Assembly (NCBI GenBank): GCA_028023455.1
Contig: JAQFVV010000012.1
Location: 11,010,499-11,074,498, forward strand
Source of the DNA: Epiperipatus broadwayi
Taxonomy: Eukaryota > Onychophora > Udeonychophora > Euonychophora > Peripatidae
Length of the DNA stretch: 64,000 nucleotides
Direction: 5' to 3'
Shown here: piece by piece, positions 45,956 to 60,620 of the stretch
Layout of the letters: every line of letters begins with the position of its first letter
How positions within the stretch are numbered: position 1 is the stretch's first letter
The notes under the pieces: generated by a model
What the model was told of the DNA's origin: nothing
What the model saw: only the letters and a program-made list of their open reading frames with translations
Database searches by the model: none
Translations under genes and position numbers: made by a program

Positions 45956-46164
45956 CCTGCAGTGCCTTTTCACATATGTATTCAGGCTGTCTATAACTTT
46001 GTAAATCTGTCAAAAAAATATGCACATATGATCTGTTTCAGTGGATTTATCATTTTAAATTTGTAGAAGATCCAATGCACACATTATTTTGGTCAGATCA
46101 AAAGATTAAAAAGTTGCTAGCAGATTGATAAGAATGTGAAAAGGCGCTGCATGTCTAATACGTG
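45955..46164. mobile_element. Short MITE
   Basis: GTATTAGACCTGCAGTGCCTT at the left pairs with the reverse complement of the right end (AAGGCGCTGCATGTCTAATAC), and inner TTCACAT/ATGTGAA also pairs. A second partial end, GATCTAATAC, follows at the right. The end motif TATTAGAC is shared with the MITE at 29615 and with the left flank of the second Merlin, so a Merlin-related origin is possible. Confidence 0.6.
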
Positions 46165-49100
46165 TTGCAGATCTAATACATAAGTACCCTTTCCTTTATT
46201 TTACAGATTTCATTAAAAACATCAATTCAATAAGATACTAATCTAAAATTAAAACATCCAACTTTGCAAAAAAAAAAAAAAAAGACAACTAATAAACAAA
46301 AAATTTTGTCTTCAGATTAAAAAATATATTTTAACAAAATATTTGTAAAAAAAAATGTATATTTCATACATATATTGATAAATAACTTTAAATAATGAAA
46401 ACTTTAAAATATTAAAATTGAATATATAACTCCAAAAAGAAAAAACAAGAAAAATTAAGAATGATATACTTTCAATTTCATTTCCTGTTGACATCAATAA
46501 ATATTCAGCTGATTAATTGCTAAAAGACTATTATATTCCAATAAAACTTAAATATAAATGTCATATATTTATTTAAAAATAAATATTTAATAATTTTCCA
46601 ACAAATAAATAACAGAGACAAACAGATTATATATAAACTTATTTGTTTTCACAATATAAACAAAAGAAAATACAAATGCAGTAGTATATTTTCATTTTGA
46701 CATGAGTAGATCCTTTCATTGTTTCTCATTAGCTCCAAGTCTTTATACTACTATTTGTAATATTTTTTAGCACTTGATATCTAAATATTTTAGTTAGAAA
46801 TGATAAACATGCAAAATCTTTTCTTGATTGAAATGATTCCTGTCATTAAAAGCATATATGTAGAACACAAGATTGACAGAAGGCATGCATGATAACTGAT
46901 TGAGATTAAAAATATCTTTTAATTATTATTTCTGAAAGTATATACATATAATAAAAACATGCAAAAAAAAATATTTTTAATAGCATCTAAACAGATTATT
47001 TGACTAAAGAACAACATATCCAAAAAATACACACAATTCGAGCAATTATACACTTTAAAAATGCATACTTTGTTAAATATTTTTTCTGAAGCAGAAAGTT
47101 GAATTATCGTGAAAATATGGTGGAAATGGAGACAAAATAATGATTAGAAAAAATCCCAGAAAAAAAATGCTTACATATTCCTAGAAATATCATTAAAATC
47201 AGTCAACACATAGACAATCCCAATATACTCAGTTTTATTGCATGTTTTGTTTGATGCAGAAAAAATGAATTATAAAAAAAAAAAGAACAAAGACTTAGAA
47301 ATAATAATTAGAAAAAAAATCAATATATATAACTATAATTAGAAAAAATATTGGAATATTAAAAAGAGCTGATGAAAAAAGCGATTTACTAATAAAATTT
47401 AGAAGAGAAATTAATTGTGATATATTTTTTTAGAAAATTGAAAAAAATTAAATATAGAAAATCAGGGAAACAAAAAAATTTGAAAAAATAATTCTAACAT
47501 GACTTGTAGAACATTCTCATACACAAATGACTGGTAGTAACCATATTTATTACTAAAGTTAAGAATCACTCTGTAATCATATAAAAACTTTTCAATCTAA
47601 AAATTTTAAAATCTAAACCTTTTAAGTAATTAGTTAACATCTGTAAATAAATATCTATATTCTTTTGAATATAAAAAGTTCATAAATAAGTCGACCTAAA
47701 TTTAATATCTTTATTACGTCTTTAAGAGCAAATGACTACATTTTAGATTATAAACTAAATTTCAGTTCTGCTTGAAATAGTGAATATACATATAACTCTT
47801 TATTCAAATGATGGTGTTATTTTCTTTACCATACTGATTTTGGCCAAATATTTACATAGTTAATTAAAATTAACTCATATTATGAGGCAAGCTAGTTGAG
47901 CCAGTATATGTTGTTTGCCTAAAAAATTTGCAATGCATACCATAAAGATTGCAAAATCAACAATAGCCACTACAGCATGAGGCTTGACAAATCTAATCAA
48001 GATTAAATATTAATCAAGATGAAAGTTTAAAAATGCAGTAAAGTAAATAACAAAGATATCAATCTATATTTCTTACTTATAGTTGTGCTCCTTCACATCA
48101 GATTCCAAAAATGCTTTATTTTATTCACATGAGATCATTTTAAAGTATGCTCATTTAGATTTTTTTTCAAGAAACAGAATTATCAATGCAATTATACTTA
48201 AGAATTGTTCATCATGGCGTTATGCTACTTAATCAGTAAACACTAGGGAGAAATTTTAAATTCATAAATAGCGTTTTCAGCAGCTTAGCAATTAATATTA
48301 AATCAAAACATTATAAACTTTTTTTTTTTTAAAAAAAAAAAAAAGATTTGAGATTAATTTAGTTCATTTACCTTTAAAACACAATTTAACATCCACAAGG
48401 ACTTTTAATTTTTTTTTTAAAGACAGATTATAAAAGATTACATTATCATCAATCAAAAACTAATTAACATACACCACTTTAATTACTGAATTGTCACAGA
48501 TAATTTATTACAATTTTCAAATCACTTGTAGATAAAATAATTTTAAAATCAACTCTGATAAAATTGTCTCTCTGTGTGTATATAATATATATGTAAGTAC
48601 AGAAATCAATCTTTGAATGAAAGAAAATAAACAATTTATATCTGTTCAATAAAGATAATATTAAGAAAGTTTGCTTAGTTTTAAAATCTCATGATTTTGA
48701 AAATTTAAAATCATAATATTTGAATAGTAAAAGAAAGAGGCAGAAGCAATCAATAAGTTTAACCCAGACAATGGTAAGGAAAAAATTCTACTCTGATAGA
48801 TGCAAAGATAACAAAAAAATATATTCATGAGTGAAATAAATTGGGAAATTTATTTTATAAACTAAGTAAAAAAAAAAAAAATGTAGAAAATATTAGCCAT
48901 TTATTATTAATGTAGGTTCTTTCAGACAGAAAAAAATCCAGCAGTGAATTTATAAAAAAATAATTACAGATTAGGAAAATATGCAAAAAAATGTTTATAT
49001 ACATATATATTGGGACAGAATGGTAAAGATGACTTTAAATTTAAAGCTATTAAATGTACAAAGATAATGGTATGGTAATGGAATAAAATACAAGCACATT

Positions 49101-52100
49101 TTGTTTAAAATGACTGTCTAAGTAGTAAATACTAAAGAGGAAAATAAGATAGCTAACATATTTTACATCTTATTGACTAAGAGATATCTGACTGCAATAA
49201 AAGAGATATCACACTTCATTGCATTGCATAGATGAATAAAGTTATTTAATGCTAAGCTAGTCATAATAATTGGTTTGCTTCACCAGCTAGTATTATTGTC
49301 TAAGTCGATCCTTTCATAAACTATAAATAAAATAATATTATCACTATTTAATATATAAAACATGATAACAACCAATGGCATTTACAAAAAAATGCACATC
49401 AATATCAGATTTTATTTTTTTAATTACTTTCCAAGCTGTAATATATATCTTTCATTTTGAAAGTATACTAAAATCTGTCTGAAAGATTACAAAGGTATGT
49501 ATCTCAGCAGTCTGAAAAATAATTTGAGATGTAAAATGAACTATTACAAGCCTATATTTGGTTATATTGAGATTTTTTTTTAACTGAAACAATCTTCCTA
49601 CCATGCCATATAGAAATTCCTCACTCCCTCAACTTCACTGCTAAGCTACCATCATCTTGTACTTCTATTACTACATCTAACCACAATTTTTTATTCACTT
49701 AATGATGAAAATCGATTGGTTTATCTTATTTTTGCATTTTCAATCTCTTGATTACTCTATGGAAATCAATTAATTTGTAATCATGTGTGAGTGTATATTG
49801 TACACTCACTTCCGGGAAATATAATAATAATATATAATAAACCAGGACTAGCTCAGATAAATGGTTATGCTCGGCTAAATACGTATAATCAATAATAAAG
49901 ATATCCTATGTTACTATTTATTATTTAACTAGCTCTAACTAATAAAAATAATAGAAATAGTTCGGTTTTATAAAATTAAATAAATAAAATATTAATAAAA
50001 TCACGAGACAATGGAGTGAAATACAAGTAGCAATTTGAATTACATTGAGCCAATATCCCACAGGATACCACTTCAATGGCATAAGAATACTATTCCACCT
50101 ATTATTTCAAATAATAATAAATACATAGCATTCTTATGACTTTAAATAATAATCAATTAAATATGATGCTAATAAATAAATCCTAATCTCTTTATTCAAA
50201 ATAATATGACTATAATAATCTCATGTTCTTTAAACTAATTCAAATCATTTAAAATTTCTGTAGTCAAGTATGGTAAGGGGTTTTATATCAACACCTAACT
50301 AATAATAATAACAAATAATAATAATAATCTTCCATGTATGATTCAATCTTATCTATTTTTCCTTATTATAGTGATTATCAATAATAATAATAATAATAAC
50401 AAATAAATAATATAGTATAATCTTTAGCTATCATGTGGCATCTTAAATAAAATATGTGGTATAATCTGAGAATATGTGGCAACGAATAATATTATAATTC
50501 TGTATAATAAATTATGTAATTAGTTTATGACCATAATGATAATAATGTTTTAAAATGAAAACTTCTCATATAAATTATCTTAAGAAACACACTATAATTT
50601 CTTAAGTAAATAATCTTATTCGAACTGTGCAAATATTATGTTGGGGTTCAATATATCTGAAAAATCATGTGTATGCGGTGTGAAAAATCAATGTAACAAA
50701 ATTTATAAAATGAGTTTGATAAAATTTTATTATAACACTTTTAACAAAATTAAACTATGTAGACTATTTACAATGAAAATCTTGGATCAATTACATACTT
50801 CTTCATTTTAAATAAAAATAAAATAATAAAATCTAAAAGTACCTAAGCCTTCACTCCAACTTAGAACTTTTTATATTTCTTTACATTAATCACAATAATA
50901 TTACCAATAATATTCATTAATACAATTACAGCTTCAAATATATTGTCTACCAAATGAATTATATTATAATATGTATTCCATAAGCATGCACAAATTATGA
51001 AAACATAAACTACAGAAGTATCACTTATTTCAATATATGCCTATTGATTTATACTCAATTAATCAAATCACTTTTATTATGATAGTGCTGACATTATCAA
51101 AAAAAAAATATTTATTTCAGTTCATTTAATATAATTAACATACTTTATACCTCTTGCTTGGCATGAATTTAATATAAAATTCTATGTGTGTATTTATCCG
51201 TATTCTAAACATAAAAAATCATATTTATAAAATATAAGTACTTGTTCTATTTTTATGTTGTTTCTCTGGATGTATTGTCCTTTAAAAATATGCATAAAAA
51301 TATTCAAAAATTATTCAAGAAGTCTTGTGAATAATTTTATTATCACTTATATATTTTTATAAAAAAAAATAGTCTACTAAAATACGGAAAATATTTATGA
51401 TTCTTGGTCCTTATATTTTAATTTTACTCTCAATCTCATTTGCATTTAATCTCAGCATATATCAAAGCAAGAAAAAAAACCTATCTTATCCTCTTTCAAA
51501 ATAACAATTCTACAATTCCAAAAATTATTTATCATTCTCCTTCAAAATATAGTTCTGTATGATGCAATAACTTTAGAAATTACGATAGCGATTCGATGCG
51601 TAGGTATTAAAAACTAACTAGAGTATTAATTCAATACTATAAACGTACGATAATCAACATGGCAACAGTGCATAAAAAAAGAGGCATGACTTCTCTGTCT
51701 AATAACCTCCCCTACAAAATAATGTCCAAGCTATTTATTCAGCTCTTTGGAACATTAATACTCAATACTAAGAAAAACACTGCCCATGAAAATATACAAG
51801 TTACAGGGTTACATTACCTGTACCTGCATAATTACTTAAGATAATAAAATTCTTTTCTATTCTTCATACTCCCAAGGTCACTACCACTTTAAAATTTCAT
51901 AACAGATTTATCATCTACATCATCAAAATTATCAAAACATTTTTCTAAAACAATAAATAAGATTCATGTATAAATTCAACATTCTAAACTACTCAACAAA
52001 AAACGGTTATTTCACTTTCAAAAATTCATCAATAGAAATACAAATGATTTTGTATCAATGTACTAAGTCAATACTTTAAACATTTTTTTACAATAATAGT

Positions 52101-55100
52101 GTTCCTTTACTAAAGAATCATATAAAATATATTCATTGTTAAATCATATCACATTAGTAATATAAAAGTATGCATATTTTTTTAAAATCTAACTCATATA
52201 AGCTGTATGTGTATTTAATGCATTCACACATACCCATACATTCATACAATAATACTATAAAATACTCCTAGCAATCTAAAGAAAATAAAATAAATACATC
52301 ATGCAAAAATTAATATTTTATAAATTTTACACATAGTGACAATTGCTAGTTGGTCACTTTGAGATGTTTTCTGGATCACATTTCATAAAATATTACATAA
52401 TATTATCATTTGCCCAGCAAAAAACTATCATACTAAAAGGTATTTATAAAACTTTACAGAAAATTAAATATTCTTTATGATAATTACTATGTTAGTAGAT
52501 ATTTTTTGTATGTAATTTCCTGCCTACAATAATATAAAAATTAATATTATTATTAGTACATAAAAATACTTAAACTGTATTTATGTAAATCTCCAATTCA
52601 TTATAAAGTAATTTTTTTAAAAAAAAAGTTATTTCTTTCTTCGGATATTTTCCATTAACATGCCTTGTAAACGCTCACTTCCCCAGTGCATGTTACTATG
52701 ACAACCATTGTCTTAACACTTGAAAAACGAAACTTTTCTCCCCCGCCATACAACGTATGATCAAATGATTTTTAAAAAAAAAATGATGAAAATAAAAAAA
52801 ATGAAAAGAAAGTCGACTTTTAAATCTGAATTCCTTCATAAAAATAATCATTAATCTCTGCTTGAAAGTTTATAAAAAATATAGTCCTTTATTTATATCT
52901 TTCAGAATAATTATTAAAGATGACATTAATTTATAAAGTTAAAAAATAATCCTCCAGAATTTTCCCCCATTATATAGGAGCCTGTATTGGGCTTCTGATG
53001 CATCTATTACAGCTATATTAATTCAGGCGCATTTTTGTTTCCATGAAAATTGGCATTTAAAATAATTCACTAAAGTTGGCATAAAGTTATTACATCAGGA
53101 TAATTTTAATTATCCAGGTGTTTCTCTTCCAGATAATAATTTTCCAATATCGTTTCTTTATATATTATTAAATAAATGTGGTCTTTTAAATAATGAAGAC
53201 TTGTCACGTAAAATATATTTGCAGTAATATTAATCATTATTTCTCCATCATTTTGAATAAAAGTTCAGAATAAACTTCTAAAAATTATTTCTTTTAGAAC
53301 ATTTACTGCAACTCTTTTAAAAAACAATATATTTTCAAAATATTGAGAATTAAGTCTTTGCCATATAACTTTGCTTTTTTAGGTACGGCTATCTTTTTTC
53401 ACAATACAATACATTTACATGTCCGAGATATTAATATAACCAATATTATATTTCTCTCAATTAATAATTTTAGAAATATATTTTCACTTAATATCTGTAC
53501 CTTCACCCTTTCTTTCCACAGATATACAATTGTTTTTGGTATGAATTCCATAGTTACTGCAAAAGCTGGTTTAAGTTTCAATAAAAAACACTTCATAGGG
53601 AATTTTCGTTGCTTCAACAGTGCATGATTTTAACTTGATATACTTCTAATTTTTTAATACTCTCTTCTTTAAAAATAATTCCAATTAATACAATATCCAA
53701 TACTTTAATATTTTACAAATAATAAAATTATTTAGAGAGCTGTTTAACACAAATTGGCTTTTAACACACAATTTTATCATCCCAGAAAAATGACAACATC
53801 GACTTTTTATACCAAAATAAACTGATGATTTATTGGCTATTTAGACCTTTATCTGATGATCTAATTTACATATTAGTACTATTTTACACAATTAAATTTC
53901 AAAAATAAAAATAATGACTCATCAACCAATTACATTATTTAATTCTAAACTAATTTTATATTTTTATTTAAACCAACTAAATATTTTAAAATAGCATTTT
54001 TAAACATAATATTTTATTAATTTATCCAGCATTTATTTTTAATGTATCTATTTTTTAAAATCTAATTTTATTAACTACATTCATTTTTTAAAACCTTATA
54101 AATATTTTACAACAGCTAATTTTTTTATCTTTTTTTTTATCTTGTCTGGTGACCAACAAATATTTTCAATTCTATAGTACAATTCTAAAGAAATTTTGAA
54201 ACTTTATTAGAAAAAACTTGTAAGCACACAAGTATGAATATTATGTCACATGACTTACCCAGACAGAATGTATCAATTTTTACTGTGTACTAACAAAATA
54301 AATGTTTAATTGCAAAAATATTATATTAAAGAATAATAATAGAATAATAGGAATTTAGAATAATAATTTTGATATTATAAAAACACATTTGTCACCACAA
54401 AATATTACATTTTAAATAAATAATTTATAATATAACTATTAAGTATAATTTTTATTTCGCAATACACTAGTTTATTTAATTTTAAGTTATTACTTTTAAA
54501 ATTTAGCTTTTAACACTTATTCAAAAAGACTTTTAATATACTATTTTATTATGGCCAGTTTTTCCAACCATACAAAATTACACTCTTTAGCTTTACTTGA
54601 CTATTTTTAATATATTAGTATAGTTTTATGCATTTAATAATCTCTTCTTTACTTTAACAAAGCTTTTTAAAAACATTGTCAACATTACACAGTAGTCATA
54701 CTAATTAAAATATACTCTTCATTTAATTTTTTTTTAGAAAATTAACTAAATAAATTCATTTGGACCTAAGCAAAAGGGTACAATATATATCTACTAATCC
54801 AACTTATCTATGTATATATTTGATCATTACATCACACTACTTATTATCTAAAAAGAGAAAAATAAATCCTAAGTTTGTGTGTTGTTATAAAATTAAATGA
54901 AAATGTATGTGGTTTGCAATACTAATAAAAATAGTTATAACAATACAATAAAAAAAACTAATGTGCTATAGGTAGGCCATAGTGTAAAAAAGTAATAATT
55001 GCAAATGGATAAAAAAAAAAAACAATTTGAGATCCATAAAATTAAAATTAGAAAGGAAGGCAGTTACAACCAATAACATTTCAAAACTGAGAAAAAGATT

Positions 55101-55510
55101 TTCATTATTCCATACATTTAGAATGACTGATAATAATGGTTATATACATATAAAGTTAAGCTTATTAAACGCAAAATAATATTCAAGTTAGTGTTTTACA
55201 TCTTTACTTACCAGCAATGATTAAAAAAAATAAAAATCTTTGATATCTATTTGTTTAAAAAATAATAAGTATTGTTGATCTGGTTTGCTAATAGGTAGTA
55301 ATACAAATTATCACTAAATAAATTGCTTTATGTAAAAAAAAAATTGGAATTACACCAGCATATATATAAACATAATCAAAATAGACTTTGAAAAACAAAC
55401 AAACAGTATTACAATAGTTTCACAAATGAATGAAAAGAAATTAAAATTTTCCTAAGAAAAAACAAGACAGTTGAGATATTTTATTAGTTTGCAGCAATAA
55501 ATTCATTTTT
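46165..55510. other. Long AT-rich non-coding stretch
   Basis: Over 9 kb without a supported gene or identified element. Features seen: poly-A/T tracts, TAATAA-rich runs at 49830-50420, and a small palindrome at 49787-49809 (GTGAGTGTA / TACACTCAC). Overlapping open frames on both strands at 53343-53627 have no recognised domain. If the minus-strand exon at 56446-56503 is real, part of this may be 3' UTR or intergenic. Confidence 0.45.
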
Positions 55511-55516
55511 TTTTCA

Positions 55517-55605
55517 TATGTCATAGCATCGGTCGGGAGGCGAACCCACAACCGTCTGCAAACAACTGCTTGCTTGCAAGGCGGCTGCGATGACCTCTCG
55601 GCTAA
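55517..55605 (-). mobile_element. tRNA-derived SINE, diverged copy 3
   Basis: On the minus strand: GTTAGCCGAGAGGTCATCGC (A-box region), GGGTTCGCCTCCCGACC (B-box region), CGATGCTATGACA and an A-run. It diverges from copies 1 and 2 in the middle (CTTGCAAGCAAGCAG versus CTTGCACTTGCAGGC), so it is an older or different subfamily. No TSD recognised. Confidence 0.8.
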
Positions 55606-55711
55606 CAACTATTTTTAATGGCTTGGTATGTTCAAATGACAGAATTTCCATTCTCATGAATTACTGTAAGATAAAATTATTTTACTAATATTAGCTTTTT
55701 ATTTATATAAT

Positions 55712-55725
55712 ACACACACACACAC
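55712..55725. repeat. (AC)n microsatellite
   Basis: Seven AC units followed by ATAT. Simple repeat. Confidence 0.9.
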
Positions 55726-56445
55726 ATATATGTAGTTTTTTTACTTAAGATCTGAATAAAGTTCTTGCTGGATTGAGATGCATAAACATGTGTGTGTGAA
55801 GAATTGAGCAGATGTATATGTACGAATTTAAAAAAAAAAAATCTTGAGAATTATAAAAACAGTAAAATCTCATTAAAAAAAAAATCCTTTTCAATTTTCT
55901 CCTGCAGCAAAAATTCAAATAATTGTTATCTATTCTTTACTTTTCAACCAAGTTAAAATCACATTAAAATTTAAATAAGATAAAAACTAAAATCGCAGTT
56001 TAAGACAATTATCAAATTACAATAAATTATAATTTTACTAAAAAATTTCCATATAAAAATAGTAATAGCATCACAAAAGAAAAAAATACTTCAACTAAGC
56101 GGTTTTTTTCTTTAAAAAAAAAATCAGAACATGAATGATTTTCATTTTTATTAGGCAATAAAGGCAGAGCTTCTTCACAATCTTCTTCCATATTAAAGTT
56201 AATCGGAAATCCTAATTGCAGCTTTAAACACTAATAATAATAAATTTTTAATAGGTTGAGTTTGTAGAAAGTTTGCTGACAATTTCAACTTGCTTTGTTG
56301 ACGATTAAAGTGACATGAAAACTAAAGGTACCCACACTAGTTTTTAGCTCATAAAAGTAAATAAGGCAGAAAAAAACATATATTTTTGTCCAAGTAAATA
56401 AAACTATTTGGTGCTCAGATGTTGCTTGATCTCCTGAACATACAC

Positions 56446-56503
56446 TTAAAAAATGCTGTCAAAATCATCAAATGCTGCATCCTGTGGTTTTATTATTCCT
56501 TGC
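56446..56503 (-). CDS. Candidate last coding exon of a host gene
   Basis: On the minus strand the acceptor TTATTATATTTCAG is followed by an 18-codon frame, QGIIKPQDAAFDDFDSIF, and TAA. The residues are unlike the composition artefacts around it: an acidic-aromatic tail (AFDDFDSIF) of the sort found in C-terminal tails of trafficking adaptors, where such motifs bind partners. That comparison is only suggestive. A phase-1 junction is implied. No upstream exon was identified between here and 64000, and there is no obvious polyadenylation signal within the next 200 bases. The gene family is not recognised. Confidence 0.4.
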
Positions 56504-56509
56504 CTGAAA

Positions 56510-58039
56510 TATAATAATCATAAGAAAGCATATTCTCATTATCCTATTTGCTTTAGGACATTTGAATTTATTTTTCAGATAAATTTCTTTAAGATCCTAA
56601 TATAACAATCCTATGTTTATTAAGAAATTATTTTCTGTATGCATTATCTTCTCCAAAATAATCAATGAGAATATTTGAAAAGAATTATTTTTTCTTACCT
56701 TTAAATTATATCTCAATTTTTTTTTACAGCATTTAAAAATATCTCATAAGTTTAAAACCTTAACTTTTTTGCCTTCATCAGTGGGAACTAAAATTCAAAG
56801 CTGGAAGTAATATATTTATGCATCTAGATCTGGTATTTATTGATTACTCAAGCTTACAGTGGATGATTATAGAGTAAAGATAACTAACTACATTTAGTAA
56901 TTTTATATTACATTTAAAATATCTGTAAATCTTTTAGCCAATTTTCAATACCAATATATTTTTAAAATTTTGAATTTTTTTTTTCTTAAATAATATATAT
57001 ATAATGTAACGGGCACATATGACGTTACATTATTTTTTTTTATTATTAAACATGAAATTAAAATAAAAAGTTCGCATTTAAAAACTTTTTTTTTTTTTTA
57101 AGACATAAAAATTGAAAATTAATTCTATCTTAAACTCATATATATATAAAATCGCACAGATGAGAAATTAAAAAAAGGAACTTTATTAAAAAAAAGAAAA
57201 AGTATTTTAAAACTAAATTGTCAGTAAAGATTTAAAGATAAAAATATATCTAAGTTTGTACAAAACAAATTAATTAATGTTATTGAAAAAAAAATGGAAA
57301 TGATTATTTTAATTAGTCCAAGTGAACTAGCCCTTGGGCATTTAAATGTATAAGCAATGGTCAGATAGGAAAACAATAGAAACTAATGGCCAATGAAAAA
57401 AATCCATTGGGAAATCAGACCTCAATGGAAGGATCATCATCGATGATGTAATGTCAATTGGATCCGAAAGTTACATATAAAAGAAAAAGTTTGGAAATAA
57501 AATGGTAGTGAGTCAAGAAAATTTAAGAGAAGATGGAAATGTATTAAGTCAGAGAGTTGGAGGTGAAGGGATTGAAAGATGCACTTTCAATTCCTTCAGT
57601 GGTTATAAAAAAAAAAAGAAATGAAACATCGTTTTTTCTATACTGAGGACCACAGGATCATCGGGGGATTTAATGCTGGATTCCAAACGGCACGCAATGG
57701 ATAAAGAGGAACGTTTTAAAAATCGTAAGAACTTTATGAACATTTTGAAAACACTAAGAACGCTAAAATATAAACTTTCCCAGTATTTAATTTATAGAAA
57801 TAGAATCCTATCTGACCAACTTAATTTACTAATAAGTAATTTTATTTGATGTATTTCTTTTTTTTTAAAAAATCATTTCCATTTTTTTTTTTGTTCTTTT
57901 AAGTTTTTATTATGATTTTTGTTTTTCGTTAAATGTTAAACTTAAGTCGGGCATGAATGGCTATATAGATTTGTAAAGTTTTATTAGGGGAGGGTAATCT
58001 TAGGTTATTCGTTTCGTAGTTGAATTAGGTCAATGGATT
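56510..58039. other. AT-rich stretch, possible intron
   Basis: No gene recognised. The part at 57300-57720 is less A/T-biased and contains the palindrome CATCATCGATGATG near 57434, without a coding frame. If the minus-strand exon is real, this is intronic. Confidence 0.35.
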
Positions 58040-58320
58040 GGATATATTGGTGTAATTAGTAGATGTAGCACAAAGTTCGCTATATGCAGAATCGAATTAT
58101 ATGCCGCATAACCCCTTTTGCCTATGGAATGCGATCGTAAGTCGGCAAAAATGACCGCAGTCCTTTCCTATGGAGTTTTTTTTTATTGCTCTTCTCGTCA
58201 GATAGATGTAGTATTCCTATCTGGACGAGAGTCAATTTCTTCTCTTAACCCTGCTGCTCAGATGTACATTCCTGACAGTATGGTATTACATGTCGTATTC
58301 GTATTACATTGAATACATCG
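58040..58320. repeat. CpG-containing patch resembling a DNA-transposon end
   Basis: Rich in CG for this window, with TTCGCTATATGCAGAATCGA followed by ATTATATGCCGCATAA, a wording reminiscent of pogo/Tigger-like termini. A near-perfect hairpin CTCGTCAGATAG / CTATCTGGACGAG lies at 58194-58229. The 64-residue frame at 58118 has no domain. Identification is tentative. Confidence 0.3.
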
Positions 58321-59927
58321 ATATATCAGATGGATTGACGTTGGTTTAACTGTGAACTTTTGGCCTAAGGTTAAATAAGGGATAAAATATTTTCTTTTCA
58401 AAGGCAATCTATGTAGTCTATTCATACTCGACACTCTAAATAAAAATGCATTAAATTTAAGTTGGGTATAGACGCTTGCATGGATTCGTTATCGGTTAAT
58501 TGTGTTTTTGGTTTTCATATTTGATCAAAATATATAGACATTCGGTAAATACTGATACCTTACAGTGAGTATCTAAGATGTATTTATTTCGGATGTCTTT
58601 TAAGTTATTGGTGTCTATGCGGCATCTTATGATAAATGCCATTGGGTTTCTTATAAATTTCCCTCTGCATTTCCATCAATGACTTTATATTTTGATCATT
58701 TTTGTTTATTTTGAAATGTTTTTAACTGTGCAATCTATGTAACCGATCTATACTCAACATTTATAAAACAAACTTTTATAGACCCATCTGTGTGAACTTA
58801 TAAAAATAAAAATGTAAATTAAAATCTAAAATAAAAGTTAAAAAATGTAGTTAAATGCTAAAGTAAACATACTAAAATAATAATGTTAAATTATACATAT
58901 ATATATATATGCGTAAATAAATGTTTGTGTGTTAATTACTGGCAGTGGCTTATTTTATTCCTTTTTAAAAAATATTCTTAGATAAGAATTTATAAAATAT
59001 AAATCTCTGCTCTACTCCTTGAGCTAGTGACATTGGGCTAACGGTCAAATTCAAAATATATAAAATAATTTTTTTTTTAACTTACATATCTGTCTACTAT
59101 ATAACTATATAAATTTTCTAGGTTCTAAGTAGCCTAGTGGCGCCCTCGTAGTGCAGATATGTTAAGACACCATCTCCGTACCGTTATAATATATTTCCTT
59201 TATATTAGCCCATTTCTTTGTTATTACTAATTTTTAAAGTGAAGTTAATGATTACAAATTCATAAAATAGATAAAATGCAAGTGCTTGCATAAATTAAAA
59301 TAATGTAAAATGAACTATTTGCAAAATGCTACGAGAATAACCTCTCTTCCATTAAGCCAATTCCTGAAATTCCTGAAAAATTAAATAAGAAGCAAATACA
59401 AATAATCCAGTATCATCAATACATATACAAACATTGTAAGTTATTAAAACTATAGTAGCAAAAAATTTATTTCTGAGTTAATCAATATAAATGAAACATG
59501 CCCCCTAATAATATCCTAGTTCAAAATTTAGATTACCAGAATATGACTTAAAATTATAAAAATCAATGAGATCATAATGTACACTAAACTTTTTCATAAA
59601 AAGAGCAGTAAAATATAGAATTTGGGAGATAAATAAAACTATTATAGGACTTGTATATTATATAAATGTGTAAGTTTATAGATTTCAGCATCACTGATAA
59701 ACAAACAGGGCAAAAAAAGTTTGATTCCTTCAGATGAACTATTATTCATTTACAAAAACTACTGATGTTTTACGGTTTGAAATAATAAATTGCCAAAAGA
59801 ATGAACCATATTAAAAGGACAAGATCAAGTTACTACCTCACACAAAAGAAATTATAGATGACTAATATATAAAAAAAAATTCCAAAATTTTCTACATGAC
59901 AGGAAATAGACAATTAAAAAATAATTA
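58321..59927. other. AT-rich stretch
   Basis: No gene recognised. Contains CCTAGTGGCGCCCT near 59133-59146, related to the block near 1992, which may mark a second member of the tRNA-like relic family. Confidence 0.4.
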
Positions 59928-60006
59928 TAATCTAAGTGCAGCTTTATAAGTTTCTGGGGTAAATAATCATAATCTAAGTGCAGCTTTATAAGTTTCTGGG
60001 GTAACT
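59928..60006. repeat. 42-bp tandem duplication
   Basis: A unit beginning TAATCTAAGTGCAGCTTTAT at 59928 repeats from 59970, with identical sequence through GTTTCTGGGGTAA. A recent local duplication just left of PLE locus C. Confidence 0.9.
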
Positions 60007-60147
60007 ATTCTAATTATTAAAAATATATTAAAAGTTTAATCCTTATTTACTTAAATGGACTGATATTTTTAAAAAATCACACTATTCTTACACATTAATA
60101 ATTAATAAATTTAGTTGTGATTTTAATCTTTTAATTCTTTATATATA

Positions 60148-60620
60148 ATTCAAACTTAAAATACAAATTCATAATACTACAATACTAGCCAAAACAACAC
60201 AATTTTACTAAAATTCTTATACAACCATGGTTTTATCATTAACAAATAGATCTTTTCAAGTGAAATTCAACTAAACATTCAACATATGTATATACGAAAG
60301 TTTTCCCATCATTCACTTCAACAACCAACTTCCTTTCATATCCAAAGGATATCTTCATGAGATTCATGGCCTAAGATTCCAAAAATTTTATCATCAGATA
60401 ACCTCTGCACTGCCAAGTAATATTTTGTGACCTGTATTCAGTTCATGAATACACAAAGCCGAATTTTTATATCTATTTTTAACTCTACTCTTATGAACTT
60501 TAATTATTTCATTAAGACTTAAATTCTGGCCTTTCTTCCAGGCCACTTTCATACAACTCTTATTTTCTTATAAATCAATTTACTAATTGATACATTATAG
60601 GTCAAAGAAATAAGCTCTTT
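60148..60620 (-). mobile_element. Penelope-like element, left (minus) copy of locus C
   Basis: Minus strand reads MKVAWKKGQNLSLNEIIKVH then KSRVKNRYKNSALCIHELNT, the PLE endonuclease with an internal deletion of the GIY-YIG core. The arm continues through the 3' tail to about 60148 and is matched by the plus copy and by sequence at 62594-62740 beyond an insertion. Confidence 0.8.

Noticed and set aside
39960-50600. Similarity between TAATAA-rich segments near 27.0, 40.0 and 49.9 kb as solo LTRs of the Gypsy element.
   Set aside because: The resemblance is mainly compositional. No shared boundaries, inverted TG/CA ends or TSDs could be shown.
53343-53627. Overlapping open frames on both strands as a possible exon.
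   Set aside because: Both strands are open because stop codons happen to be sparse. No domain, splice sites or recognisable homology.
60385-60420. CTGATGA on the minus strand inside the PLE arm as another hammerhead.
   Set aside because: No GAAA at the proper distance and no pairing helices. It is endonuclease coding sequence with a small indel. Other CTGATGA occurrences (about 53826, 53863, 61337) also lack helix II and GAAA.
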